Made by a program: the position numbers and the translations under genes
Assembly: GCF_013408655.1 (NCBI RefSeq)
Contig: NZ_JACCBP010000001.1
Coordinates: 3,162,001-3,226,000 of the forward strand
Length of the DNA stretch: 64,000 nt
Origin: Pigmentiphaga litoralis
GTDB taxonomy: Bacteria; Pseudomonadota; Gammaproteobacteria; Burkholderiales; Burkholderiaceae_B
Direction of reading: 5' to 3'
Notes under the pieces: generated by a model
What the model was told of the DNA's origin: nothing
Database searches by the model: none
Seen by the model: only the letters and a program-made list of their open reading frames with translations
Part shown: positions 24,686-33,491 of the stretch, piece by piece
Position numbering within the stretch: the first letter of the stretch is position 1
How the letters are laid out: every line of letters begins with the position of its first letter

Positions 24686-25692
24686 GCGTGCTCATGACAC
24701 GACGGCGCCTGCTGCTGGCGGGCATGGCACTGGTGGCGCCAGGCGCTACCGTCCTGCTGGCGCCAGGCGTGGCGGCGGCGCAGCCATCGCGTCCTGTTTT
24801 GCCCAGACCGCTGCGGCTGGTGGTCGCCTATCCGCCCGGTGGCGTGAGCGCCACGCTGGCGCATGTGCTGGCCGAAGAACTGGCTGCGCCGCTGGGCGTG
24901 CCGGTCATCGTCGACTACCGCGCGGGGGACGGCGGCAGCGTGGCCATGGGCATGATCGCCCGCGCGGCGCCCGATGGCACGACCCTGGTGTTTTCGGCGA
25001 TCACGCCATTGACGGTCCGGCCACTGGTAGGCGCCGTCACCTACGATCCGCTGCGTGACATTGCACCGGTGGCAGGCGTGATGCACACGCCCTTGCTGCT
25101 GGTCGGCACACCGGCCTTGCCCTTCGATACGCTGGCGGACACGCTGCGCCACGCACGGGCGCATCCCGGTCAATTGCGATGGGCATCTTCAGGCATCGCC
25201 ACCACCGGCCACATGGTCATGGAACAGGTCAGCCGCGCCAGCGGCACACGTATCGTTCACGTGCCCTACAAGGGCGGCGGGCAGCAACTGACCGATGCCC
25301 TGGGCGGCCAGTTCGAACTGCTGTCGACCAACGTCAGCGAGATGTCGTTGCGCGCCATCGCCGCCGGCCAGTTCAAGCCGCTGGCCGTGGGTGCACCGGC
25401 TCGATTGCCCGTGCTGCCGACCGTGCCGACCTTCTCCGAACTTGGATTTGAGCAGGCCAATCTGTCGTCTTTTTTTGGCGTGTTTGCACCGGGCGGGACG
25501 CCGCTTTCAATATTGAACGCGCTCAATCAGGCGATTAATGCGGCGGTGGCGTCGCCGACCTTCCAGCAACGCCTGGCCGCCACCGACAACCTGCCGGCGA
25601 GCGATACACGCGACGCGTTTGCTGCGCGGATCAAGGCCGATTTTGATGCGAACCGCGCCATGCTGCGGGCGGCGCCACTGCGCGTTCGCTGA
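24682..25692 (+). CDS. Bug-family periplasmic solute-binding protein
   Basis: The ATG at 24682 overlaps the LysR stop and gives 336 residues; MTRRRLLLAG four codons later is an alternative start. The double arginine before a hydrophobic stretch could be a Tat signal, but the Sec-type core and AAA-QP cleavage fit either route. The mature part is LRLVVAYPPGGVSATLAHVL, VDYRAGDGG and PYKGGGQQLTDALGG, which is divergent but clearly Bug. It probably supplies the substrate for the CoA-transferase and hydrolase pathway upstream. Confidence 0.87.
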   Translation: MSVLMTRRRLLLAGMALVAPGATVLLAPGVAAAQPSRPVLPRPLRLVVAYPPGGVSATLAHVLAEELAAPLGVPVIVDYRAGDGGSVAMGMIARAAPDGTTLVFSAITPLTVRPLVGAVTYDPLRDIAPVAGVMHTPLLLVGTPALPFDTLADTLRHARAHPGQLRWASSGIATTGHMVMEQVSRASGTRIVHVPYKGGGQQLTDALGGQFELLSTNVSEMSLRAIAAGQFKPLAVGAPARLPVLPTVPTFSELGFEQANLSSFFGVFAPGGTPLSILNALNQAINAAVASPTFQQRLAATDNLPASDTRDAFAARIKADFDANRAMLRAAPLRVR

Positions 25693-25793
25693 AGCGCGGG
25701 GACGCGCCACGGTTGGCGTGCAAACCGGCCGGCATGCAGACCACCGGCGCATCTCCATATCCCAAAAATATGAAGACACCCGTTTCCATATAT

Positions 25794-25822
25794 TTGACGC
25801 TAATGTGACACGTCTCTACGAT
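25794..25822 (+). promoter_or_regulatory. Putative sigma-70 promoter
   Basis: TTGACG (25794-25799), a 17-base spacer and TACGAT (25817-25822) lie 43 bases before the ATG of the lipoprotein gene. It is one of the better sigma-70 matches in this GC-rich window. Confidence 0.6.
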
Positions 25823-25864
25823 GGTTGCGCAGAACAACTACACAAATTCCTCCGGAGACACTTC

Positions 25865-27244
25865 ATGCGTACCACCCCCCTTTCCCTTGGCGCGGCCGTT
25901 GCCGCCGTCATGTTACTTGGCGCCTGCGGCGGCGGTGACGACAACAACGACACCAGCACCACCCCGGTCGCATCGGGCGAAAAGGCCCCCACGTCGGCTA
26001 CCTGCCCGTCTGTCGTGCCGGCCACGGCCAAGTGCCTCTCCGGCCAGGACTCGGCCGGCGCCTTCTACCTGATCGCGATGCCCGAAAAGTGGAATGGCGA
26101 CCTGGTCATGCACGCCCATGGTGGCCCGTCATTGGACGCGCCGACACCGGCACGCGCCGTAGAAGACCTGGAACGCTGGACCATCATGGTCAAGCAAGGC
26201 TATGCCTGGGCCGGCTCGACCTTCCGCCAGGGCGGCGTCGAAGTGCGCGCCGCCGCGGAAGATACCGAACGCCTGCGCAAGATCTTTATCGAACACGTGG
26301 CCAAGCCCAAACTGACGATCCTGCACGGTCAATCCTGGGGCGGCGGCGTGGCAGCCAAAGCGGCCGAGACCTATACCGCAGCCACCAACAACGGCAAGGC
26401 ACCCTACGACGGCGTGCTGCTGACCAGCGGCGTGATCGCCGGCGGCAGCTATTCGTACGACTTCCGGCTGGACCTGCGCGTGGTCTACCAGTACCTGTGC
26501 AACAACCATCCGCGTCCGACCGAAGCGGCCTACCCGCTCAACCTTGGCCTGCCCGCGGGCGTGACCATGACGTCTGCCGACCTGACCGGCCGCGTCAATG
26601 AATGCCTGGGCCTGAACAAGACCGCGGCACAGCGCACGGCGGAAGAAACCCGCAAGATCCGCACGATCGAAAACGTCATCAAGATCCCGGCAAGCTCGAT
26701 CCAGTCGCACATCAACTGGGGTACCTTCCACTTCCAGGACATCTCGAGCAAACGCACCGGCGGCGCCAGCCCGTTCGGCAACATTGGCGTGCGCTACAGC
26801 GGATCGGATGACGACGCGGCGTTGAATGCGGGCGTGCTGCGGTATGCCGCCGACCCGACGGCGGCCGCGAAATTCGCGGCCGACACGGATCCGAACGGCA
26901 AGATTCCGGTGCCGGTGCTGACCATGCGCGGCACGCAGGACCCGACCGCGTTCGTTGAAATGGCCAACTTCTTTGGCCGCACCATGACCCGGGCCGGCAC
27001 CGCCGACCATCTGGTGCAGACCTTTACGAATGACAACGCGCACAGCTACCTGAGCGACCCCGCCTACGTGACGATGATGTCGTCGCTGACCAAATGGGTC
27101 ACGCAAGGCACCAAGCCGACACCCGCCAGCGTCGCCGCGGCCTGCCCTGCCTTCGAAGCCGAATACGGCGCCGGCTGCCGCTTCCTTCCGGACTACATGC
27201 CCGCCGCGCTGGAAACGCGTATTCCCCCTCGCCAACGCAACTGA
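25865..27244 (+). CDS. Exported lipoprotein alpha/beta hydrolase
   Basis: The 459-residue protein starts with an N-terminal signal and lipobox VMLLGAC giving lipidated Cys21, followed by a flexible Gly/Asp/Asn linker. The hydrolase core has an HAHGGP oxyanion-type loop, the nucleophile in ILHGQSWGGGVAA (Ser in G-Q-S-W-G), an acid in RGTQDPTAF and a histidine near NDNAHSYLSDP. Paired cysteines (CNNHPR, NECLG, AACPAFEAEYGAGC) suggest periplasmic disulfides. It was chosen over the longer upstream frame because the GGAG and the signal both fit 25865. The substrate is not known; an alkyl or aryl ester is likely. Confidence 0.82.
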   Translation: MRTTPLSLGAAVAAVMLLGACGGGDDNNDTSTTPVASGEKAPTSATCPSVVPATAKCLSGQDSAGAFYLIAMPEKWNGDLVMHAHGGPSLDAPTPARAVEDLERWTIMVKQGYAWAGSTFRQGGVEVRAAAEDTERLRKIFIEHVAKPKLTILHGQSWGGGVAAKAAETYTAATNNGKAPYDGVLLTSGVIAGGSYSYDFRLDLRVVYQYLCNNHPRPTEAAYPLNLGLPAGVTMTSADLTGRVNECLGLNKTAAQRTAEETRKIRTIENVIKIPASSIQSHINWGTFHFQDISSKRTGGASPFGNIGVRYSGSDDDAALNAGVLRYAADPTAAAKFAADTDPNGKIPVPVLTMRGTQDPTAFVEMANFFGRTMTRAGTADHLVQTFTNDNAHSYLSDPAYVTMMSSLTKWVTQGTKPTPASVAAACPAFEAEYGAGCRFLPDYMPAALETRIPPRQRN

Positions 27245-27268
27245 TCTTTTCGTTTTGAGCTGCCCAAG

Positions 27269-27302
27269 GCGGCGTGCTGCGAAAGCGGCACGCCGCTTTT
27301 TT
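27269..27302 (+). terminator. Strong rho-independent terminator
   Basis: GCGGCGTGCTGC (27269-27280) pairs with GCGGCACGCCGC (27285-27296), including one G-T pair, around a GAAA tetraloop, followed by six T residues. It ends the lipoprotein transcript. Confidence 0.93.
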
Positions 27303-27424
27303 ATTGCCCGCGTCGGATGGCAATGTCCAGCCCCCTTCATGCCGCGACGTAGATACGGCCACGCCATTCCCGCAAACCACTCAACACATCTGCCAAACAA
27401 AACTCCACATTTCTTCACAATTCA

Positions 27425-27449
27425 AATGATATCCATTATCATTCGTATT
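27425..27449 (+). promoter_or_regulatory. Fur box upstream of siderophore receptor
   Basis: AATGATA-TCCAT-TATCATT (27425-27443) is a 19-base inverted repeat that closely follows the Fur consensus. It continues into ATTCGTATTA, giving possible overlapping sites as is common for Fur. Its position before a TonB receptor and PiuC strongly supports iron repression. Confidence 0.85.
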
Positions 27450-27519
27450 ACTAATTACATTCAGTCAAGAACCACTCATCCAGGGCACAGCGGATCTGGC
27501 TCCGCCAGTCCGCCAGTGC

Positions 27520-27560
27520 CGCCCCCGGGGGAGGCGCGAAGCGCCCAGGGGGGGGTCCCC
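27520..27560. repeat. GC hairpin, REP-like intergenic element
   Basis: CCCCC-GGGGG-A, then the hairpin GGCGCGAAGCGCC (27533-27545), then a G8 run. The C5 tract (27522-27526) can pair with the G run to extend the stem. Elements of this CCCCCGGGGGAGGCGCGAAGCGCC form are common between genes in several Burkholderiales genomes, to my knowledge. It lies directly in the 5-prime leader of the receptor mRNA. Confidence 0.65.
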
Positions 27561-27573
27561 TACAGGAGCACCC

Positions 27574-29919
27574 ATGTCGTACATCAAGAGCCGCAAGCAT
27601 CCCGCTGCGCCGCGCCGCCCATCGACTGCCGCGGCCACCGCCGCCGCCCTCGCGGCGGGGATTGCCATGCATCCGGCCAGCGCCCAGACCGCCACCGGCT
27701 CGACGACATCGCTGCCCGAAATCACCGTCAGCGGCGAAGCGCAAAACGACTACAAGGCCGATGCGCTGTCCTCGCCCAAGTTCACCGAACCGCTGATCGA
27801 CACGACCCGCACCGTCACTATCATCAAGGAAAGCCTGTTCAAGGAACAGGTCGCCACCACGCTGACCGAAGCGCTGCGCAACACCCCGGGTGTCGGCACT
27901 TTCTTCCTGGGCGAAAACGGCAACACGACCACGGGCGATGCGGTCTACATGCGCGGCTTCGACGCCAGCAGCAGCATCTTCATCGATGGCGTGCGGGACA
28001 CCTCGACTGCCTCGCGCGACGTGTTCAACGTCGAAAGCATTGAAGTCATCAAGGGGCCATCGGGCTCGGACTACGGCCGCACATCGCCGACCGGATCGAT
28101 CAACCTCGTCACGAAACAGCCGCGGCTGGAAAACTTTGCAGCCGGCACCTTGAGCCTCGGCACGCAGAACCAGCGCCGCGTCACGGCCGACTTGAATCGC
28201 GTCATCGAAGGATGGAACGGCGCCGCATTCCGCCTGAACGTGATCAAGCAGGACAGCGACGTGCCTGGCCGCGATCATGTGAACAACGATCGCCTGGGCA
28301 TCGCACCGTCGTTGGCCTTTGGCCTGAACGGCAACACGCGGGCCTTCTTCAACTTCATCCACACGAAGCAGGACAACGTGCCCGATGGCGGCGTGCCGAC
28401 GATCGGGCTGCCGGGGTACAGCGCACCATCGGCGGCGGCCGTGCCCACCAATCCGACTCCGGCGAATCCCGGGCCACTGCCTACCGCGACGCAAACCCTG
28501 CTGAACCAGCTCAACGGCGCCCCGCGCGTGCGCTCGCGCAACTTCTACGGCACCAGCAGCGATTTCGACGACGCCACCACCAACATGCTGACCGCGCGTA
28601 TCGAGCATGACCTGGGCAACGGCAATCTGCTGACCAACACCACCCGGTACGGCCGCACCGATCACGACTACATGCTGAACGCGTTCATGCCGACGGGCAA
28701 CAACCTGAACATGTCCGGTCTGCCAACGGACTGGACGGTGGCGCGCAGCACGCCGACCAACGTCGATCAGCGCAACACCATCCTGACCAACCAGACCAAT
28801 CTGCGCGCCACGGCCATGACGGGCGGCCTGAAGCACACCATCAGCGCGGGCCTTGAACTGACGCGCGAAGAGCAGATCAACTACGCCTTCGTGGCGCGCA
28901 ACACGGGCGGGGCGGGCACGGCCCCACCGGCCAATCTGTACAACCCCGACTGGAATGCGCCGGGCTATAGCCGCATCAAAGGTCCTGGCCAGGCCACTGG
29001 CACCACCCGGACAGCGGCGATCTATGCCTTTGACACGATCCAGGTCACCGACCGTTTTTCGGTGAACGGCGGCGTGCGGTATGACCGCTACAAGACGGAA
29101 TATTCGTCGAATCCCTTCACTGCCACCGCGACCGCACCTGCCATTGATGTGTCCAAGTCAGGCAATCTGTTCGGCTGGAAACTGGGCGCGCTCTACAAGC
29201 CCGCGGATAACGGCAGCGTGTACGCCGCGTACGGCGTGTCGCAACAACCCCCGGGCGGCGCGGCCTTTTCATTGAGCACGTCGGCCAACAACGCCAACAG
29301 CACGGCCTACGATCCGCAAAAAGCCAGGACCGCCGAAGTCGGCACCAAGTGGGACTTTCTGGAACGCCAACTGGGTGTCGCCGCCGCCTTGTATCGCACC
29401 GAGATCACCAACGAAATCATTGCGGATCCCGTCAGCCAGGGCGCCTTCATTCAGTCCGGCAAGAAGCGCGTGCAAGGCGTCGAACTGTCCACCGTCGGCC
29501 AGATCACCAAGGCATGGGCCATCAACGCGGGCTACACCACCATGCACACGGCCGTCACCAACGGGGCGAACGTCGGCGCCGACCCGGGCAGCAACGCGCT
29601 CAACTACACGCCCAAAAGCGCCTTCACCTTGTGGACCACCTACAAGACCCCGTTCGGCCTGACCGTGGGCGGCGGCGCGCGCTACAACGGCAAGCTGCAA
29701 CGCGGCACCGACGGCGCGGTGGGTACGCCGCGCTACACCGACTCGTATGTGGTGTTCGATGCGATGGCGCTCTATCCCATCAACCGCAATCTGAGCCTGC
29801 AGCTCAACGTCTACAATCTGTTCGACAAGGACTACGTGGCGAACATCAACAAGAGCGGCTATCGCTACACGCCCGGCGTGCCGCGGTATGCCTTGCTGAG
29901 CGCCAACTTCCGCTTCTGA
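27574..29919 (+). CDS. TonB-dependent siderophore receptor (catecholate, Fiu-like)
   Basis: This 781-residue outer-membrane receptor has a signal peptide ending PASA-QT. The TonB-box region is near LPEITVSGEA and the plug domain covers about 55-170 (VYMRGFDASSSIFIDGVRD, VEVIKGP-like SIEVIKGPSGSDYGRTSP, GSINLVTKQP). A 22-strand barrel follows, ending in the expected aromatic ANFRF. The sequence resembles the Fiu group, which imports ferric catecholates. It is controlled by a Fur box and followed by piuC, the usual partner. A terminator follows 23 bases after the stop. Confidence 0.92.
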   Translation: MSYIKSRKHPAAPRRPSTAAATAAALAAGIAMHPASAQTATGSTTSLPEITVSGEAQNDYKADALSSPKFTEPLIDTTRTVTIIKESLFKEQVATTLTEALRNTPGVGTFFLGENGNTTTGDAVYMRGFDASSSIFIDGVRDTSTASRDVFNVESIEVIKGPSGSDYGRTSPTGSINLVTKQPRLENFAAGTLSLGTQNQRRVTADLNRVIEGWNGAAFRLNVIKQDSDVPGRDHVNNDRLGIAPSLAFGLNGNTRAFFNFIHTKQDNVPDGGVPTIGLPGYSAPSAAAVPTNPTPANPGPLPTATQTLLNQLNGAPRVRSRNFYGTSSDFDDATTNMLTARIEHDLGNGNLLTNTTRYGRTDHDYMLNAFMPTGNNLNMSGLPTDWTVARSTPTNVDQRNTILTNQTNLRATAMTGGLKHTISAGLELTREEQINYAFVARNTGGAGTAPPANLYNPDWNAPGYSRIKGPGQATGTTRTAAIYAFDTIQVTDRFSVNGGVRYDRYKTEYSSNPFTATATAPAIDVSKSGNLFGWKLGALYKPADNGSVYAAYGVSQQPPGGAAFSLSTSANNANSTAYDPQKARTAEVGTKWDFLERQLGVAAALYRTEITNEIIADPVSQGAFIQSGKKRVQGVELSTVGQITKAWAINAGYTTMHTAVTNGANVGADPGSNALNYTPKSAFTLWTTYKTPFGLTVGGGARYNGKLQRGTDGAVGTPRYTDSYVVFDAMALYPINRNLSLQLNVYNLFDKDYVANINKSGYRYTPGVPRYALLSANFRF

Positions 29920-29942
29920 TCGCGTACCCCCGCCGTGTGCTG

Positions 29943-29969
29943 GCCTCTCCGATCCGGAGAGGCTTTTTT
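29943..29969 (+). terminator. Rho-independent terminator between receptor and piuC
   Basis: GCCTCTCC (29943-29950) pairs with GGAGAGGC (29956-29963), with one more closing pair, followed by six T residues. It lies only 20 bases before the piuC start, so read-through or attenuation may set the piuC level. Confidence 0.9.
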
Positions 29970-29988
29970 CATTTCAAGGAGGCCCGTG

Positions 29989-30669
29989 ATGATGCTTCAT
30001 ATCCCCGGCGTGTTGACACCGGAGCAGGCTGCCGGACTGCGCGCGCGGCTCGATGCGTCGGACTGGACGGACGGGCGCGCCACCGTGGGTGACCAGGGCG
30101 CGCGCGTCAAACGCAATCGCCAGTTGCCCGAAGGCTCGCCGCTCGCGATCGAACTGGGCCGCATCGTGCAGCACGCGGTGTCGTCCCAACCGATGTTCTT
30201 TGCCGCCGCGTTGCCGGCGCGCATGATGCTGCCGCTGTTCAATTGTTATGAGGGCGGCGAACACTATGGCGATCATGTGGATGGGTCGGTCCGCATCGTG
30301 CCCGGCACCGATCAACGGCTGCGCACCGATGTGTCGTCCACACTCTTCCTGTCCGAACCCGACACCTACGAGGGCGGCGAACTGGTGGTGCGCGACACCT
30401 ATGGCGAACACGAGGTCAAGCTGCCGGCAGGCGACCTGATCCTGTATTCGTCCACCAGCATTCACCGCGTCGAACCCGTCACGCGCGGCGCGCGCGTCAG
30501 TGCATTTTTCTGGACGCAAAGCCTGGTGCAGGATGATGGCCAACGCACGCAACTGTATGAACTTGACGTAGCGATCCAATCGCTGCGCGCGCGCCATGGC
30601 GATAGCGAAGAAACCATTGCGCTCACGGCCCACTATCACAACCTGATCCGGCGCTGGGGCCAGACCTGA
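29989..30669 (+). CDS. piuC: PKHD-type Fe(II)/2-oxoglutarate hydroxylase
   Basis: This 226-residue protein is the standard neighbour of Fiu-type receptors. The iron triad is visible as His96-x-Asp98 (GDHVDGS) and His159 (SIHRVEP), with the 2-oxoglutarate arginine at 169 ([11 protein letters not shown]). It begins with [17 protein letters not shown], as in all PiuC proteins. A near-perfect AAGGAGG (29976-29982) lies six bases before the ATG at 29989; a second ATG and an upstream GTG are in frame but less well spaced. The target of the hydroxylation is not established. Confidence 0.93.
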   Translation: MMLHIPGVLTPEQAAGLRARLDASDWTDGRATVGDQGARVKRNRQLPEGSPLAIELGRIVQHAVSSQPMFFAAALPARMMLPLFNCYEGGEHYGDHVDGSVRIVPGTDQRLRTDVSSTLFLSEPDTYEGGELVVRDTYGEHEVKLPAGDLILYSSTSIHRVEPVTRGARVSAFFWTQSLVQDDGQRTQLYELDVAIQSLRARHGDSEETIALTAHYHNLIRRWGQT

Positions 30670-30727
30670 TTCGAGGCATGTTTATTGCTCAACTGCACGA
30701 TCAACCTTCGTTGCAGATGGAGCGTCC

Positions 30728-31528
30728 ATGCAGATCACACTCGAAAACCAGGTTGCGATCGTCACAGGCGCCAGTTCAGGCCTGGGCGAGGCGTCCGCAC
30801 GCGCCCTTGCCAAGGCCGGCGCCGCGGTCGTCGTGAATTACCACTCCAAGGCAAAACCTGCGCGCGACCTGGTCAAGGCCATCAAGCAGGATGGCGGTCA
30901 GGCCATCGCGGTCGGCGCCGACGTGTCGAACGAAGCCGAGGTCGACATGATGTTCCAGAAGGCCATCGACACCTTCGGCCACGTCGACATTCTGGTCGCC
31001 AATTCGGGCATGCAGAAAGACGCCGCAGCCGAAGACATGACCCTGGAAGACTGGAACACCGTGCTGTCGGTCAACCTGACGGGCCAGTTCCTGTGCGCCC
31101 GCGCGGCCATCCGGCAATTCAAGGCGCAGGGCGTGCTCGACAACGTGTCCCGCGCCGCCGGCAAGATCATCCACATGAGCTCGGTGCACCAGACCATCCC
31201 GTGGGCCGGCCATGTGAACTATGCCGCGTCGAAAGGCGGCGTCGACATGCTGATGCGCACGCTGGCTCAGGAACTGGCGCACCAGCGCATCCGCATCAAC
31301 GGCATTGCGCCCGGCGCCATCCGCACCCCCATCAACGAGACCGAAACCAAGGGCGCGTCGGGCCGCAAGCTGCTCAAGCTGATTCCCTATGGCCGTATCG
31401 GCGATCCGGACGACGTGGCCAACGCGGTGGTGTGGCTTGCGTCCGACCTGTCCGACTATGTGGTCGGCACGACGCTGACCATCGACGGCGGCATGTGTCT
31501 CTATCCCGGATTCATCAACAATGGCTGA
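30728..31528 (+). CDS. Short-chain dehydrogenase, glucose 1-dehydrogenase type
   Basis: The 266-residue protein has the dinucleotide-binding TGASSGLG at residues 13-20. The active site includes Ser in HMSSVHQTIPW and Tyr-x3-Lys in NYAASKGG. The wording around it (SSVHQTIPWAGHVNYAASKG, GAIRTPIN) and the ending LTIDGGMCLYPGF match bacterial glucose 1-dehydrogenases, which oxidise glucose to gluconolactone. GGAG precedes the ATG. The GH15 gene starts before its stop, suggesting that glucose released by that enzyme feeds this one. Confidence 0.88.
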   Translation: MQITLENQVAIVTGASSGLGEASARALAKAGAAVVVNYHSKAKPARDLVKAIKQDGGQAIAVGADVSNEAEVDMMFQKAIDTFGHVDILVANSGMQKDAAAEDMTLEDWNTVLSVNLTGQFLCARAAIRQFKAQGVLDNVSRAAGKIIHMSSVHQTIPWAGHVNYAASKGGVDMLMRTLAQELAHQRIRINGIAPGAIRTPINETETKGASGRKLLKLIPYGRIGDPDDVANAVVWLASDLSDYVVGTTLTIDGGMCLYPGFINNG

Positions 31529-33401
31529 GTCCATGTCCTATCCCGACCCCATGCCGGACACCGGCCCCATTCCCACGCAAAGGCCGATCGAAGCCCACGG
31601 CATCATCGGCGACATGCGCACCGCGGCGCTGATTGCCGATGATGGCACCGTCGACTTTTTCTGCTGGCCTGAATTCGACAGCCCGTCGGTGTTCGTATCG
31701 CTGCTCGACACGCCGCGCGCGGGGGCCTTCGAACTGGCGCCGGACCTGCCCGATGCGCGCCACATGCAGGTCTATCTGCCCGATACCAATGTGCTGCTGA
31801 CACGCTGGCTGGATGAAGACGCCATTGTTGAACTGACGGATCTGATGCCCGTCAATGACGAGGATGATCTGTCGCGCATCGTCCGTACCATCAAGACGGT
31901 TCGCGGGCGAGCGCGCATCCGCCTGCGCTGCGCGGTACGCCATGACTACGCGCGTGCCGATACCCGTGCGCGCACGGACGGCGCCGACGTCTGCTTCGAA
32001 GCGGAAGGGCAGCCGTCGATGCGCCTGTCGGGCAGCACGCCACTGTTCATTGACGACAACGCCGCGGTGGCGGACCTGTGGCTGGAAGAAGGCGAGACGG
32101 CCGAGTTCGTGCTGGGCGGCGCCGACGATCCGTTCGTGCGGGCCGACGACGCGCAGAACTGTTTTGTGCGGACGGTGGAGTACTGGCGCGGCTGGCTGTC
32201 GCAGTCGCGATACACCGGGCGCTGGCGCGAGATGGTCGCGCGGTCGGCCCTGGCGCTCAAGCTGCTGACCTCGCGCCGGCATGGCGGCATTCTGGCCGCA
32301 GCCACCTTCGGACTGCCCGAAGACCTGGGCGGCGAACGCAACTGGGACTACCGCTACACGTGGATCCGCGACGCGTCCTTCACCATCTATGCCTTCATGC
32401 GGCTCGGCTTTACCGAAGAAGCCAATGCCTTCATGCATTGGGCAGCGGAACGCGTGCCGGCCTATGTGGACACCAACGACAATGAAGGCCACGACCCGCA
32501 CAAGATCCTGGCGGTCATGTATACGGTGGACGGCAATCCGGACCTGAAAGAAGAATCGCTGGATCACCTGAAGGGCTATGCCAACTCGCGCCCGGTGCGC
32601 ATCGGCAACGAAGCCTACAAGCAGGTGCAGCACGACATCTACGGCGAACTGCTCGACGGTGTCTACCTCAGCAACAAGTACGGCGCGGCCATCTCGCACA
32701 AGGGCTGGCGGCACACGATCCAGATCGTGGACCAGGCCTGCCGCGACTGGCGCACGCCTGATGTCGGCATCTGGGAAATGCGCGGCGAATCGCAGCACTT
32801 CCTGCACTCGCGCCTGATGTGCTGGGTGGCCATCGACCGGGCTATCCGCCTGGCGCAGAAGCGGTCGCTGCCCGCCCCGTTCGAACGCTGGAACGCCGAA
32901 CGCGCCGCGATCCACGATGACATCTGGGAAAACTTCTACGACAAGGAGGCCGGGCATTTCGTGCAGCGCCTGGGCAGCCGCGCGCTGGACGGCGCCATGC
33001 TGCTGATGCCCCTGGTGCGGTTCGTCGGCGCCACCGACCCCTGCTGGATCGCCACGCTCGACGCCATCCGCGACCGCTTGGTGCGCGATGGCATGGTCAA
33101 GCGCTACCTGATGGAAGAGACGCCGTGCGACGGCCTGAAGGGCGACGAAGGCGCCTTTGCGGCATGTTCGTTCTGGTATGTCGAATGCCTGGCGCGGGCC
33201 GGCCGGGTGGACGAAGCCCGATCCGAATTTGAGAAATTGCTGACTTACGCCAATCCGGTGGGACTGTACGCCGAAGAGTTCGATCGGCGCGGACGGCATC
33301 TGGGCAATACGCCGCAGGCCTTGACCCACCTGGCGCTGATCAGTGCGGCGTCATTCCTGGATCGCAAGCTGTCGGGAGACGAGACACACTGGCAGCCTTG
33401 A
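31521..33401 (+). CDS. Glycoside hydrolase family 15 protein (glucoamylase/trehalase-like)
   Basis: The 626-residue protein has an N-terminal beta-rich domain (IEAHGIIGDMRTAALIADDG, VDFFCWPEFDSPSVF). The (alpha/alpha)6 catalytic domain follows, opening with the GH15 motif ERNWDYRYTWIRDASF and containing ESLDHLKGYANSRPVRIGN. There is no signal peptide, so it is cytoplasmic and not a secreted amylase; actinobacterial GH15 members of this form are trehalases. Its start overlaps the glucose dehydrogenase gene by eight bases, so trehalose or an alpha-glucan to glucose to gluconate is a reasonable route. Confidence 0.9.
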   Translation: MAESMSYPDPMPDTGPIPTQRPIEAHGIIGDMRTAALIADDGTVDFFCWPEFDSPSVFVSLLDTPRAGAFELAPDLPDARHMQVYLPDTNVLLTRWLDEDAIVELTDLMPVNDEDDLSRIVRTIKTVRGRARIRLRCAVRHDYARADTRARTDGADVCFEAEGQPSMRLSGSTPLFIDDNAAVADLWLEEGETAEFVLGGADDPFVRADDAQNCFVRTVEYWRGWLSQSRYTGRWREMVARSALALKLLTSRRHGGILAAATFGLPEDLGGERNWDYRYTWIRDASFTIYAFMRLGFTEEANAFMHWAAERVPAYVDTNDNEGHDPHKILAVMYTVDGNPDLKEESLDHLKGYANSRPVRIGNEAYKQVQHDIYGELLDGVYLSNKYGAAISHKGWRHTIQIVDQACRDWRTPDVGIWEMRGESQHFLHSRLMCWVAIDRAIRLAQKRSLPAPFERWNAERAAIHDDIWENFYDKEAGHFVQRLGSRALDGAMLLMPLVRFVGATDPCWIATLDAIRDRLVRDGMVKRYLMEETPCDGLKGDEGAFAACSFWYVECLARAGRVDEARSEFEKLLTYANPVGLYAEEFDRRGRHLGNTPQALTHLALISAASFLDRKLSGDETHWQP

Positions 33402-33426
33402 TGTACATTTGTCGCATATTGATAAA
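33398..33426 (+). promoter_or_regulatory. Putative sigma-70 promoter for Bug gene
   Basis: TTGATG (33398-33403), a 17-base AT-rich spacer and GATAAA (33421-33426) lie 66 bases before the Bug ATG. The first bases overlap the GH15 stop codon. Confidence 0.55.
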
Positions 33427-33491
33427 AACAGACTGACCTGCGCGACAGCCTGGCAACCCTTGCCAGCCGGCTCGGGTCATCAGGAGACGGT

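Larger units (their letters stand above)
27303..27573. other. Non-coding leader of siderophore receptor gene
   Basis: The gap from the terminator to 27573 has no gene. It holds a Fur box with AT-rich surroundings (27421-27460) and a GC-rich hairpin element (27520-27560) just before the receptor RBS (AGGAG at 27564). Confidence 0.7.
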
